From contig JAAZLS010000011.1 in the NCBI GenBank assembly GCA_012799185.1, positions 1-38,587 on the forward strand: 38,587 bases of DNA, in the 5' to 3' direction. Origin of the DNA: Bacillota bacterium (GTDB lineage: Bacteria > Bacillota > Dethiobacteria > DTU022). This document shows, one piece after another, positions 1 through 8,798 of this stretch. The translations under genes and the position numbers were made by a program. Position 1 is the first letter of the stretch. Each line of letters starts with the position of its first letter. The notes beneath the pieces were generated by a model that was not told the origin of the DNA, ran no database searches, and worked only from the letters and a program-made list of their open reading frames with translations.

Positions 1-1035
1 CACACCCCCAACTTGTGGATGGAAGGGCTTATAGTGGGTGATCTAACCCGGACCGAGGTCGGGCTAGTCTATATTAAAGGGCTGGCCCCCGAGAAGATTG
101 TTGGCGAGGTGCGCTCCCGGATCCGGGGTATTAAGATCGACGGTATCCTGGGGAGCAGCTATATTGAAGATTTTTTACAGGATCAACCCCTGACGATATT
201 TCCCCAGGTATTCAGCACCGAGCGCCCCGACCGGGTGGCCGGGGCGTTGCTGGAGGGGCGGGTGGCGGTACTTACCGATGGGACCCCTTTTGCCTTGGTT
301 GTCCCTAACCATCTACCGGCTATGATCGATGCCCCCGATGATTACTATGAACCCTTTACCCTAGCCTTATTTTTGCGCCTGCTTAGGTATAGTGCTTTCT
401 TTATCTCCGTATTTTTGCCCGGAATATATGTAGCCATTATCAATTTTCATCCAGAGCTATTACCGACCGTGTTGTTTTTACGGATCGCTGCCAGCCGGGA
501 GGGGATCCCCTTTCCGGCGATCGTGGAGGCGATTACTATTGAGCTAATCTTCGAGGTGCTCCGGGAGGCGGGGGTGCGGTTACCGCAGGCGGTGGGATCG
601 GCGATCAGTATTGTCGGTGCCCTGGTATTGGGGGATGCGGCAATTAAGGCGGGCCTGGTTTCGCCGGCGATGGTAATTGTTGTCGCCATGACCGCTATTG
701 CCTCCTTCACCGTGCCGGTTTTTACCCTGGGGATAGCTGCCCGTATCCTGCGTTTCGGGGTAATTGTTTTAGGGGGGATTTTCGGTATGTTTGGGGTCCA
801 ACTGGCCCTGATCTTGCTGATGACCCATCTCTGTGCCTTAAGATCTTTCGGCTTGCCCTATCTCTATCCCTTGGCGCCGTTGGTGACCGAGGATATGAAA
901 GATACCCTCTTCCGTTCACCCTGGTGGGCGCAAACCAGGCGGCCCCGGTTGATCGGTTATCGGGAGCCGGGCCGCCAACCCCCCGGTCCCCGTCCGGGAA
1001 AACGGACCGGCCCGCGAGGTGAGAAGAGAGATTGA
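1..1035 (+). CDS. GerA-family spore germination protein (5' truncated by window edge)
   Basis: ORF 13..1035 open at the window start; GerA-type sequence (GILGSSYIEDFLQD..., FPQVFSTERPDRVAGALLEGRVAVLTDGTPFALVVP) plus C-terminal TM segments; followed by GerB- and GerC-like ORFs. Confidence 0.92.
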   Translation, partial: HTPNLWMEGLIVGDLTRTEVGLVYIKGLAPEKIVGEVRSRIRGIKIDGILGSSYIEDFLQDQPLTIFPQVFSTERPDRVAGALLEGRVAVLTDGTPFALVVPNHLPAMIDAPDDYYEPFTLALFLRLLRYSAFFISVFLPGIYVAIINFHPELLPTVLFLRIAASREGIPFPAIVEAITIELIFEVLREAGVRLPQAVGSAISIVGALVLGDAAIKAGLVSPAMVIVVAMTAIASFTVPVFTLGIAARILRFGVIVLGGIFGMFGVQLALILLMTHLCALRSFGLPYLYPLAPLVTEDMKDTLFRSPWWAQTRRPRLIGYREPGRQPPGPRPGKRTGPRGEKRD

Positions 1036-2150
1036 TCGGAACTGAGCGCATCTCCGGCCGTCAATTATTGGCCCTAGTCTTCATTTTACATTCCACGGTG
1101 GTGATCTCCATTTTACCCTCCATCACTACTGCCGATTCACTACAGGATGCCTGGATCTCTACCCTGGTGGCCCTAGTTCTAGTATCGGTGATTGCCTTCT
1201 TTATCACCGGTCTGACGGCCCGCTTTCCGCGGGAAGATATGGTCCAGTTTAGTATCCGCCTACTAGGGCCCTATTTCGGACGGGCGGTGAGTCTGGTTTA
1301 CCTGTGGCTGTTTCTACAGATCGCTGCCCAGGAGGCCCGGTTTTATGCCGATGTGCTAATCAGCGGTTTCTTAACCGTGACCCCTATCTCCTTTATCATT
1401 ATCGTTATGGTCTTTGCCTCCGCGGTGGCCGCCATCTGCGGGTTGGAGGTAATCGCCCGAGTGGCTGATCTCCTCTTCGTGTTAATCTTGATTCTGGTCA
1501 TCTCTACCCTGCTCACCGGCTTACCGAAAGCAGATTTTTCCTTGATTCAACCGGTGCTCTCCCGGGGTTGGGGGCCGGTAGGGCGGGGAGCGGTTGTCCC
1601 TACCGCTATGGCGGTTCAGCTGGGATCGATTATGTATCTAACGCCCCATCTGGTGCGGCCCCAGAGGGTCCGGGCCTGGGTCCTGGGGGGGGTAATCCTG
1701 GCCTTTGTATCGATGACCCTCTTTTCCCTGGTTACCGTGGCCCAGCTGGGACCTATTGAGACCTCCCGCTCCCTCTTCCCCGTAATTCGTATGGTGCGGT
1801 CAGTTCGCATCAGTTCGTTTCTGGACCGGGTAGAGGCGATTACCGTCTTTGCCTGGGGGTTGGGCCTCTTTATCGCGCTATCTACCTATATCACGCTGGG
1901 GGCCCGGGGAATGGCCCGGATATTTGATCTCTCTAATTACCGGCCCCTGGTGCCCCCGATGGCGGTAATCTGGGTAGTCTTATCTATCCATATGGCGAAA
2001 GATATTTTCCATATGCGGGAGCTGCTGTTATATCGTTATATAGGGCCGATTTTATTAACCCTGCTCTTGGCACCGCTAGTAGTGCTCTGGCTGGCCTGGT
2101 TTTTATCTCCGGCAGGTCGAAAGGCAAAAAAAACTGATGAAGGCCGGTAG
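1032..2150 (+). CDS. GerAB-family endospore germination permease
   Basis: 372 aa multi-TM protein; TTGA start/stop overlap with the upstream gerA-like gene; operon position. Confidence 0.9.
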   Translation: MIGTERISGRQLLALVFILHSTVVISILPSITTADSLQDAWISTLVALVLVSVIAFFITGLTARFPREDMVQFSIRLLGPYFGRAVSLVYLWLFLQIAAQEARFYADVLISGFLTVTPISFIIIVMVFASAVAAICGLEVIARVADLLFVLILILVISTLLTGLPKADFSLIQPVLSRGWGPVGRGAVVPTAMAVQLGSIMYLTPHLVRPQRVRAWVLGGVILAFVSMTLFSLVTVAQLGPIETSRSLFPVIRMVRSVRISSFLDRVEAITVFAWGLGLFIALSTYITLGARGMARIFDLSNYRPLVPPMAVIWVVLSIHMAKDIFHMRELLLYRYIGPILLTLLLAPLVVLWLAWFLSPAGRKAKKTDEGR

Positions 2151-3363
2151 ATATATTTACCTGTTGCCAATGATAATTTTACTTTTAATAACGGGAGGCT
2201 GCTGGAACCGCATCGAGCCTGAATCCCTGGCCCTGGTGTTAGGGATCGGCCTTGATTATGATCGGCAGAGGGGGGAATATGAAGCAGTAGCAGAGATTGC
2301 TAATCCTGCCGCTCTGGTAGGGGGAGAGGGTGGCAACAGCGGCGGGGCGACGGGGGGGTCAGTTATTGCCTCCGGTAAAGGGAAAAATATCTTTGAGGCC
2401 TTACGGCAGATAGAGCCCCATGTTAGCCGAGATCTCTTCTGGGGACATAGTGAAGAGGTAATCATTTCGGAGGTACTGGCCCGGGAGGGAATTCGGCCGC
2501 TGCTCGATCTCTATTCTCGGGAACGGCAGACCCGGCTCTCTAATTTTATCTTGGTGGCAGATGATGACCTGAAGGAGATATTACAGACCAAGCTGCCGCT
2601 GGAGAGTGAGACCGGGGTCGGGATCAGCCGACAGATCCAGACTGTGCAGGCGACCCAAACGGTAATTCCGTACACCGATATGCGCATGGTGCTGATTGAT
2701 TATAATCGCCCCGGGAAAGAGGTCTTTATTCCCCGGATTCGGATAAAAAGTGGGGAAACCGGGCAGGAGGGGGGAGAGCAGGAGGGAGGAGGGGCTCCGG
2801 GGAACGGTAGCGGTCAGAAGGAAAGAAGCCTGGAGGTGGCCGGCGGGGCCGCCTTCCGCGGTGAGCGCATGGTCGGCTGGATGGAACCGAAGGCTACCCA
2901 GGGCTGGCTCTATGCTATGGGCCATATTACGCGGGCGACCGAGATGATTCCCTGTCCCGCGCCTACCTGCAAGCACTACCTGGCGGTGGAGGTGCACCGG
3001 GTGTTTAGTCGGCGGGAGGTAGCCCTGGTTGATGGAAAAGTAAAAGTTAAGGTGGAGATGTCGGTAGAGGCCCGGCTTCAGGAGAAAGATTGCGCCTACC
3101 CATACGATGAACAATACGAGGAGGGCCTGCATAAATCATTGGCGGAGAGTGTTCGTAAGAAGGTGCGAACAGCGTTAAACCGGGCCCGGGAACTTCGTTC
3201 GGATATCTTTGGTTTTGGCAGCTCCCTCCATTGTAAATATCCCCGGGAGTGGAGACAGCTGGAAGATAAATGGGAGGATCATTTTACCCGGATTGAGGTT
3301 GAAATTGAGGTAAAGGCTAATATCTTGCGGCCGGGGTTGGTGGTTGATCCCCCCGGCCGCTAA
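2137..3363 (+). CDS. Ger(x)C-family spore germination lipoprotein
   Basis: Lipobox LLLITGGCWNRIEPESLALVLGIGLDYD; overlaps the gerB-like gene by 14 nt; typical GerAC N-terminus. Confidence 0.92.
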   Translation: MKAGRYIYLLPMIILLLITGGCWNRIEPESLALVLGIGLDYDRQRGEYEAVAEIANPAALVGGEGGNSGGATGGSVIASGKGKNIFEALRQIEPHVSRDLFWGHSEEVIISEVLAREGIRPLLDLYSRERQTRLSNFILVADDDLKEILQTKLPLESETGVGISRQIQTVQATQTVIPYTDMRMVLIDYNRPGKEVFIPRIRIKSGETGQEGGEQEGGGAPGNGSGQKERSLEVAGGAAFRGERMVGWMEPKATQGWLYAMGHITRATEMIPCPAPTCKHYLAVEVHRVFSRREVALVDGKVKVKVEMSVEARLQEKDCAYPYDEQYEEGLHKSLAESVRKKVRTALNRARELRSDIFGFGSSLHCKYPREWRQLEDKWEDHFTRIEVEIEVKANILRPGLVVDPPGR

Positions 3364-3378
3364 TACCCCTTCTATAAA

Positions 3379-3618
3379 TTGAGGTGGAATAACTTGGGCA
3401 TGCTTCCCTTAGTAGTAATCTTGTTGCTATTGGCGGCGGGAATAGAATCATATTTTCTATGGAAACAGCAACTTAAAAGGGAGATGGGCGTCTCCCTTGG
3501 TATTTGGGCGCTAGCTACGGCTTACGCCGCATTAGCGATAAGCCCGGTGGGAGAAAAATATACCCTGGCCTATTTGATTACTGGGGCGTTGGACTATATT
3601 TACAGTCTGTTTTCGTAA
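3379..3618 (+). CDS. Small two-TM membrane protein, possible germinant-receptor D-subunit-like protein (start probably TTG at 3394)
   Basis: About 75 aa, two hydrophobic segments, 15 nt after the gerC-like gene, preceded by GAGGTGG. Confidence 0.6.
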   Translation: MRWNNLGMLPLVVILLLLAAGIESYFLWKQQLKREMGVSLGIWALATAYAALAISPVGEKYTLAYLITGALDYIYSLFS

Positions 3619-3686
3619 AGGCCACCTGCGCCGGTTCATTGACGCCCAAGGGACCTTGGGATAGAATTAATTGGTAGAGAAGACCC

Positions 3687-3722
3687 AAGACAGGGGGACG
3701 TTTCCATTGTCCGGTCAACCGG
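3687..3722 (+). repeat. REP-like hairpin-family sequence, degenerate copy
   Basis: 16 nt AAGACAGGGGGACGTT identical to 30546-30561. Confidence 0.5.
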
Positions 3723-3764
3723 TTGCATATCAAAGGGACCGGAGGGACAGCCTCGGATTGCACT

Positions 3765-3838
3765 CCTTATCAAAAGTTGCCGAGCCGGGGCTTGATAGGG
3801 ATTATCTCCTCCCCCTATTTAGAAGGAGGCCTTGATAG
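3765..3838 (+). promoter_or_regulatory. Structured leader of gatCAB: hairpin plus possible Shine-Dalgarno sequestration
   Basis: CCTTATCAA (3765-3773) pairs with TTGATAGGG (3792-3800); CTCCT (3806-3810) pairs with the SD AGGAG (3824-3828); TTGATAG is repeated directly before the ATG. Confidence 0.35.
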
Positions 3839-4138
3839 ATGAACAAATTAACCGATGATCAGGTGGGTCAGCTGGCCCGCCAGGCCAGTTTAGAGGTTGA
3901 TGCGGAGGAATGTAGGCAGCTGGTTGAACGGCTAAACCGGGAATTAGAGATGCTCCAGCCTTTAACGGAGTTGGACCTTCCGGCTGTAGAGCCTACCTTC
4001 TGCGGCGCGGCTCACCCGGCTCCCCGGAGGGAAGATGAGGTTGTTCCCTCTCTTTCTCTTGAACAGGTATTTCAAAATGCTTCTACCCGCGACCGGGATT
4101 ATTTTAAGGTACCGCAGATTACCAGTTGGGAAGAGTAG
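3839..4138 (+). CDS. gatC: Asp-tRNA(Asn)/Glu-tRNA(Gln) amidotransferase subunit GatC
   Basis: 99 aa, GatC-like; directly upstream of gatA; SD AGGAGG. Confidence 0.95.
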   Translation: MNKLTDDQVGQLARQASLEVDAEECRQLVERLNRELEMLQPLTELDLPAVEPTFCGAAHPAPRREDEVVPSLSLEQVFQNASTRDRDYFKVPQITSWEE

Positions 4139-4156
4139 CTAGAAAGGGGCGAAGCA

Positions 4157-5638
4157 ATGGAACTATTTGAAATGACCGCCGCCGGTTTAAGTCGGCTTTT
4201 ACAAACTGAAGAGATAAGTGCGGTGGAGGTAGTCGAGAGTTTTCTGGGCCGGATCGAAAAGGTGGATCCGTATGTAAAAGCCTTTATTACTGTATCGGCA
4301 GAGCAGGCTTTGCAGACAGCTGCCGCGGTGGATCGGCAACGGGCCGGTGGCGAAAAGTTACACCCCCTAGCCGGTGTTCCGGTGGCGGTAAAAGATAATA
4401 TTTGTACAAAGGGGGTCCGGACGACCTGTGCCTCGCGGGCACTGGAAAATTTTATTCCCCCTTACGAGGCGACGGTAATCGCCGCCTTACATCGCTTAGG
4501 ATTGCCGGTGCTAGGGAAGACCAATTTAGATGAGTTTGCTGCCGGGGCTTCTACTGAAACTTCTGCCTTCTTTATTACCCGCAATCCCTGGGATCGGGAA
4601 CGGGTGCCCGGGGGCTCCAGCGGAGGCTCGGCGGTGGCGGTAAGTACAGGGATGGCCCCCCTGGCTTTAGGTAGCGATACCGGGGGCTCTATTCGCCAAC
4701 CGGCTGCCTTTTGTGGGTTAACCGGCCTGCGACCTACCTACGGCCGGGTCTCCCGTTACGGGATGGTGCCCCTGGCCTCCTCGCTGGACCAGGTCGGGCC
4801 CCTAGCAATGGATGCAACTGACTGTGCCCTACTACAGGGGGCTATCGCCGGATATGATCTCCTGGATTCTACCAGCCTGCCCGATGAGGTGCCGGACTAT
4901 GGGGCCCAACTGGAAAAGCCTGTATCGGGTCTGCGCCTGGGGATAATTGCTGAACAGCAAGGGGAGGGTTTCGATCCAGAAATTAATTCCGCTGTTACTC
5001 GGGCGGTACGGGTTCTGAAAGAGAACGGGGTTATCGTGGATGAAATATCCCTGCCCCACCAGCGGTATGCCCTGTCGGCTTATCGTTCTTTAGTTAGTGC
5101 CGAATTCAGTTCCAGCCTGGGGCGTTTTGACGGGGTGCGCTACGGTCTTTCCCAGCCAGGAGAGAACATTAACCGGATGTTTAGCCAATCCCGGGGTTTA
5201 AGTTTTGGGCCGGCGGTGAAGGGACGGATTTTGCTGGGGACCTATATCTTAAGTGCGGCCCAGTATGAGAAATATTATTTACCGGCCGGGAGGGCGCGTA
5301 CCCTGATTGCCCGGGATTACTCGGAGGCATTCCAGAGATTCGACCTGTTGGTGGGAGCGGTTACCGCTACTCCAGCCTTTAAGATTGGAGCAAAGCGGGG
5401 TGACCCGCACCAGATGGCCCTGGCTGATCTATGTTTAGTCGGTAACGCCCTGGCCGGGGTTCCCTCGATCTCCGTTCCCTTTGGTGCGGCCGGTGGCCTG
5501 CCGGTTGGGGTACAATTTACCGCCCCTCCCCTGCGGGAGGATATACTGCTACGGGTAGCCTATTTTCTTGAGCAGCACCGGGAATCGGGAACGATCCGTC
5601 CCCGGTTATCCTTTTTAGAGGAAGGGGGTGGAGAGTAA
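4157..5638 (+). CDS. gatA: Asp-tRNA(Asn)/Glu-tRNA(Gln) amidotransferase subunit GatA
   Basis: Amidase signature PGGSSGGSAVAVSTGMAPLALGSDTGGSIRQPA. Confidence 0.97.
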   Translation: MELFEMTAAGLSRLLQTEEISAVEVVESFLGRIEKVDPYVKAFITVSAEQALQTAAAVDRQRAGGEKLHPLAGVPVAVKDNICTKGVRTTCASRALENFIPPYEATVIAALHRLGLPVLGKTNLDEFAAGASTETSAFFITRNPWDRERVPGGSSGGSAVAVSTGMAPLALGSDTGGSIRQPAAFCGLTGLRPTYGRVSRYGMVPLASSLDQVGPLAMDATDCALLQGAIAGYDLLDSTSLPDEVPDYGAQLEKPVSGLRLGIIAEQQGEGFDPEINSAVTRAVRVLKENGVIVDEISLPHQRYALSAYRSLVSAEFSSSLGRFDGVRYGLSQPGENINRMFSQSRGLSFGPAVKGRILLGTYILSAAQYEKYYLPAGRARTLIARDYSEAFQRFDLLVGAVTATPAFKIGAKRGDPHQMALADLCLVGNALAGVPSISVPFGAAGGLPVGVQFTAPPLREDILLRVAYFLEQHRESGTIRPRLSFLEEGGGE

Positions 5639-7071
5639 TGGTTTATGAGGCTGTAATTGGGTTGGAGATTCATGTTGAACTACTGACCCGTTCCAAGATG
5701 TTTTGCGGTTGCTCCACCGCCTTTGGCGACAAGCCCAACACCAATACCTGTCCGGTCTGCCTGGGGTTCCCGGGAACCTTGCCGGTTTTGAATCGGCAGG
5801 CGGTGGCGTTGGCGGTTAAAGCAGCCCTGGCTTTACAGGGGAAGGTCCAAGAGAAGAGCATATTTGCCCGCAAAAATTATTTTTATCCGGATCTGCCCAA
5901 GGCTTATCAGATATCCCAGCATGACCGGCCACTTAGCCGGGGGGGGTTCCTAGAGATCAATTTTCCTGAAGGGCGCCGGCGGGTGCACCTAGAACGGATT
6001 CATTTGGAAGAGGAGGCAGGGAAACTAATCCATGCCGGTGATTCTATTTTGGAGGCCGACTATTCGTTCGTGGATTATAACCGGGCCGGGATACCGTTGA
6101 TGGAGATTGTTACCCTACCCGATCTGCACTCGGGGGAAGAGGCCCGGCTCTTTTTAGAGGAGCTGCGCCTGCTACTGTTATACGTTGGCGTCTCCGACTG
6201 CAAGATGGAGGAGGGCTCGCTGCGCTGTGATGCCAATATTTCGCTACGGCCGGCCGGGAGCAGCGAGTTGGGAGTTAAGACAGAGGTCAAAAATATGAAC
6301 TCTTTCCGGGCGGTGGAACAGGCCCTAGAGAGTGAGGCGCGGCGACAGGAGGAGATACTTTCTGCGGGAGGGCGGGTTATTCCAGCTACCTGCCATTGGG
6401 AGGGGGAAGAGCGGAGAACCGTTCCGGTTAGAGAGAAGGGCGCTTCCGCCGATTACCGCTATTTTACGGAACCCGATCTACCGCCCCTAATGCTGGAGGC
6501 CTCCCTGGTTGAACAGTTACGAGCTACCCTACCGGAGCTGCCGGCGCAACGCCGGGAGCGCCTGCAAGAGGAGTACGGGTTAGAGGCATCGGAGGCATTG
6601 ATGATCTCTTCAACTCCCCCCCTGGCTAACTTTTTTGAAGAGGCGGCCAAGCATTACCGGGATTATCGTCACCTGTTTCACTGGATCCAGGGGGATCTGG
6701 TCTACCAGCTTCGGGAGACCGGCACCTCCTTGGAGACGGTCTCGCCGGAGTTGCTAATCGAGCTGCTAGAGCTCTTGGATAAAGGGGAAATCAACCGGCC
6801 GGTGGCCAAAGAGCTGCTCACCGCAGTGCTAAAGAAGGGAGCCAGCCCCAAAAAGCTGGTGGCATCAAAAAACCTGGGCCGTATCTCCGGGCGGGAGACA
6901 CTGGAGCCGTTGGTAGCCCAGGTGTTGGATGAGAACCCAGAGGCGATAGAGAGCTTTCTGCAGGGTCGTAAAAAAGCGCTGGCTTTCCTAGTGGGGAAGG
7001 TAATGGCGCTGACCCGCGGTCGGGCCGATCCCCAGGAGGTTAGCCAGCTGTTACGGGATAAAATAAAATAG
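5638..7071 (+). CDS. gatB: Asp-tRNA(Asn)/Glu-tRNA(Gln) amidotransferase subunit GatB
   Basis: YEAVIGLEIHVELLTRSKMFCGCSTAFGDKPNTNTCPVCLGFPGTLPVLN; overlaps the gatA stop. Confidence 0.97.
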   Translation: MVYEAVIGLEIHVELLTRSKMFCGCSTAFGDKPNTNTCPVCLGFPGTLPVLNRQAVALAVKAALALQGKVQEKSIFARKNYFYPDLPKAYQISQHDRPLSRGGFLEINFPEGRRRVHLERIHLEEEAGKLIHAGDSILEADYSFVDYNRAGIPLMEIVTLPDLHSGEEARLFLEELRLLLLYVGVSDCKMEEGSLRCDANISLRPAGSSELGVKTEVKNMNSFRAVEQALESEARRQEEILSAGGRVIPATCHWEGEERRTVPVREKGASADYRYFTEPDLPPLMLEASLVEQLRATLPELPAQRRERLQEEYGLEASEALMISSTPPLANFFEEAAKHYRDYRHLFHWIQGDLVYQLRETGTSLETVSPELLIELLELLDKGEINRPVAKELLTAVLKKGASPKKLVASKNLGRISGRETLEPLVAQVLDENPEAIESFLQGRKKALAFLVGKVMALTRGRADPQEVSQLLRDKIK

Positions 7072-7116
7072 CCTCGGGCTAAATAAATAATATTGATAGC
7101 CGCTCCTTCTCCCTTT

Positions 7117-8400
7117 TTACATCTCCTGTCTTTCGGGGATCGATTTGGTTCGAGAAGAGCGGCTATTTAGTACTGGCAGCTGGTAGTAATCCAGATCCCG
7201 GGTATGCTCGGTGGGCATCCACCGGCGAACGTGGCCGGTAAAGAGGGCGGCGATAACGATAGGCACCCAGCTAAAGGTAAAGATTGGGTAAAGGGGAAAA
7301 TAGCGGAAGGGCCTCCGGGGAAGCCGATCCATCCATAAAGTAAGCAGGGGAAAGATATAGGGTAGGGTCACAAGGGCAATATTTAAAAGGGGGAACCGGG
7401 CCTGAACCTGCTGATAGATGGAGGTAAAGGTTAGCAGTTCCGGTTTTAGTAAGGTGATTGGTATAAGTAACCCCCCGGCGGCGATTACAAAGAGCTGCAA
7501 TAGCCGCAGCCCCCCTTCGATCCGGGCGATATCCCCTTCGAGAATACCCCTAAAAAGCAAGCGGGGAAGGTATAGGAGGGCTACATTTAATTGACCCCGG
7601 GCCCAACGCAGCCGTTGTCGGCTGGAGGTGATGAAGGTTAACGGTTTTTCATCGTAGATCCGGGTCTCGGCGGCAAAGCGGGTCCGGTAACCTTCGATCA
7701 GGGCCTGGATTGAAAATTCCAGGTCTTCAGTAAGGGTTACCGTGGACCAGCCGATCTTGTTCAGGACCTCTTTCGAGATACACATTCCGGTGCCGGCTAG
7801 GCCACAGCTTAACCCCAGGTTATGGCGGGCCAGCAGCACAAACCGGTTGTTCAGCCAAAAGGTTATGCTAAAGGTAGAAGAGATCCAGCTATCGTTCGGG
7901 TTTTTGGAATCGATAAAAGATTGAATGATTTTCTCTCCTTCCAATAACCGGTTATTCATTACTTGCAAGAAATTCTTATCGACCAGGTTGTCGGCGTCAA
8001 AAAATACGGCCGCATCGTAGTTGTCGGCCTTGCCCCGGGTAAAACCCAACCGCGAGAGGGCATAACTTAACACCTGCCCCTTGCCCCCGCCTCGGTGGTG
8101 GGGACTTTCCCAGACGATTGCTCCCTCTTCCCGGGCGACGGCTGCGGTCCGGTCGTTGCAGCGATCGGCGACCACATAGAGGTCATAAAGATGCCTGGGG
8201 TAATGGAGGTTGACCAGGTTCTTAACCAGCTTGCCGATGACCCTTTCTTCATTATGGGCGGGGATAATAATAGCAAAGCGCATCTGCGGGGGGTGTTCTT
8301 GGCGACACCGGCGGGTAAAAAGTCCTGCTAGGGAGACGGATAGGTAATAGATTCCAAACCAAAATATGAGGTACTGTAAATGTTTAATTATGCTTAGCAT
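7117..8400 (-). CDS. Family 2 glycosyltransferase, membrane-bound, processive type
   Basis: IIPAHNEERVIGKLVKNL..., AAVFFDADN (DXD), QRLRWARGQ (QxxRW), C-terminal TM segments. Confidence 0.88.
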   Translation of the reverse strand: MLSIIKHLQYLIFWFGIYYLSVSLAGLFTRRCRQEHPPQMRFAIIIPAHNEERVIGKLVKNLVNLHYPRHLYDLYVVADRCNDRTAAVAREEGAIVWESPHHRGGGKGQVLSYALSRLGFTRGKADNYDAAVFFDADNLVDKNFLQVMNNRLLEGEKIIQSFIDSKNPNDSWISSTFSITFWLNNRFVLLARHNLGLSCGLAGTGMCISKEVLNKIGWSTVTLTEDLEFSIQALIEGYRTRFAAETRIYDEKPLTFITSSRQRLRWARGQLNVALLYLPRLLFRGILEGDIARIEGGLRLLQLFVIAAGGLLIPITLLKPELLTFTSIYQQVQARFPLLNIALVTLPYIFPLLTLWMDRLPRRPFRYFPLYPIFTFSWVPIVIAALFTGHVRRWMPTEHTRDLDYYQLPVLNSRSSRTKSIPERQEM

Positions 8401-8516
8401 CTCTGTTCCTTTAATTTGTTTGTTAAAATTTGGTGCGGGTGAAAAGCGAAACGCGTCATTATCATTTTATACCATAAAATATTAACCGGCAATCTTTTTG
8501 GTTTAGATATTAATCT

Positions 8517-8680
8517 CCTTGCCCTTGCGAAGCAGGAGTTAAAACGGCCCACGTGGAATGTTATAAAGCCAATAAGGCAGGTGAGAATATATGGAAGCAC
8601 CTGCATATACATCTTATCCCGCGCTGCAAAGGTGATGGGGAAGATCCTCGCGGGGGGTTCGCAGGGCGCTGCCCTGCCGG
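8517..8680 (+). pseudogene. Remnant of a HIT (histidine triad) family protein, C-terminal part only
   Basis: Frame encodes KHLHIHLIPRCKGDGEDPRGG, matching the HIT motif HxHxHLIPRYxGDxExPRGG; no catalytic-domain N-terminus upstream; reading frame runs into non-HIT sequence. Confidence 0.65.
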
Positions 8681-8798
8681 CATCGCTATTCCAATACTCA
8701 TAACCGTTTCTGGCCTGTACACCCGTTTAATTTGGCAGCTGTTTCACCCTATCACTTTATAAACGGGGCCAGCGGAGCCAGGGCCTAGTTGCCGGGAA

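Noticed and set aside
2581-3132. 183-aa antisense ORF
   Set aside because: Antisense to the clear GerC-family gene; no recognisable family, likely high-GC artefact
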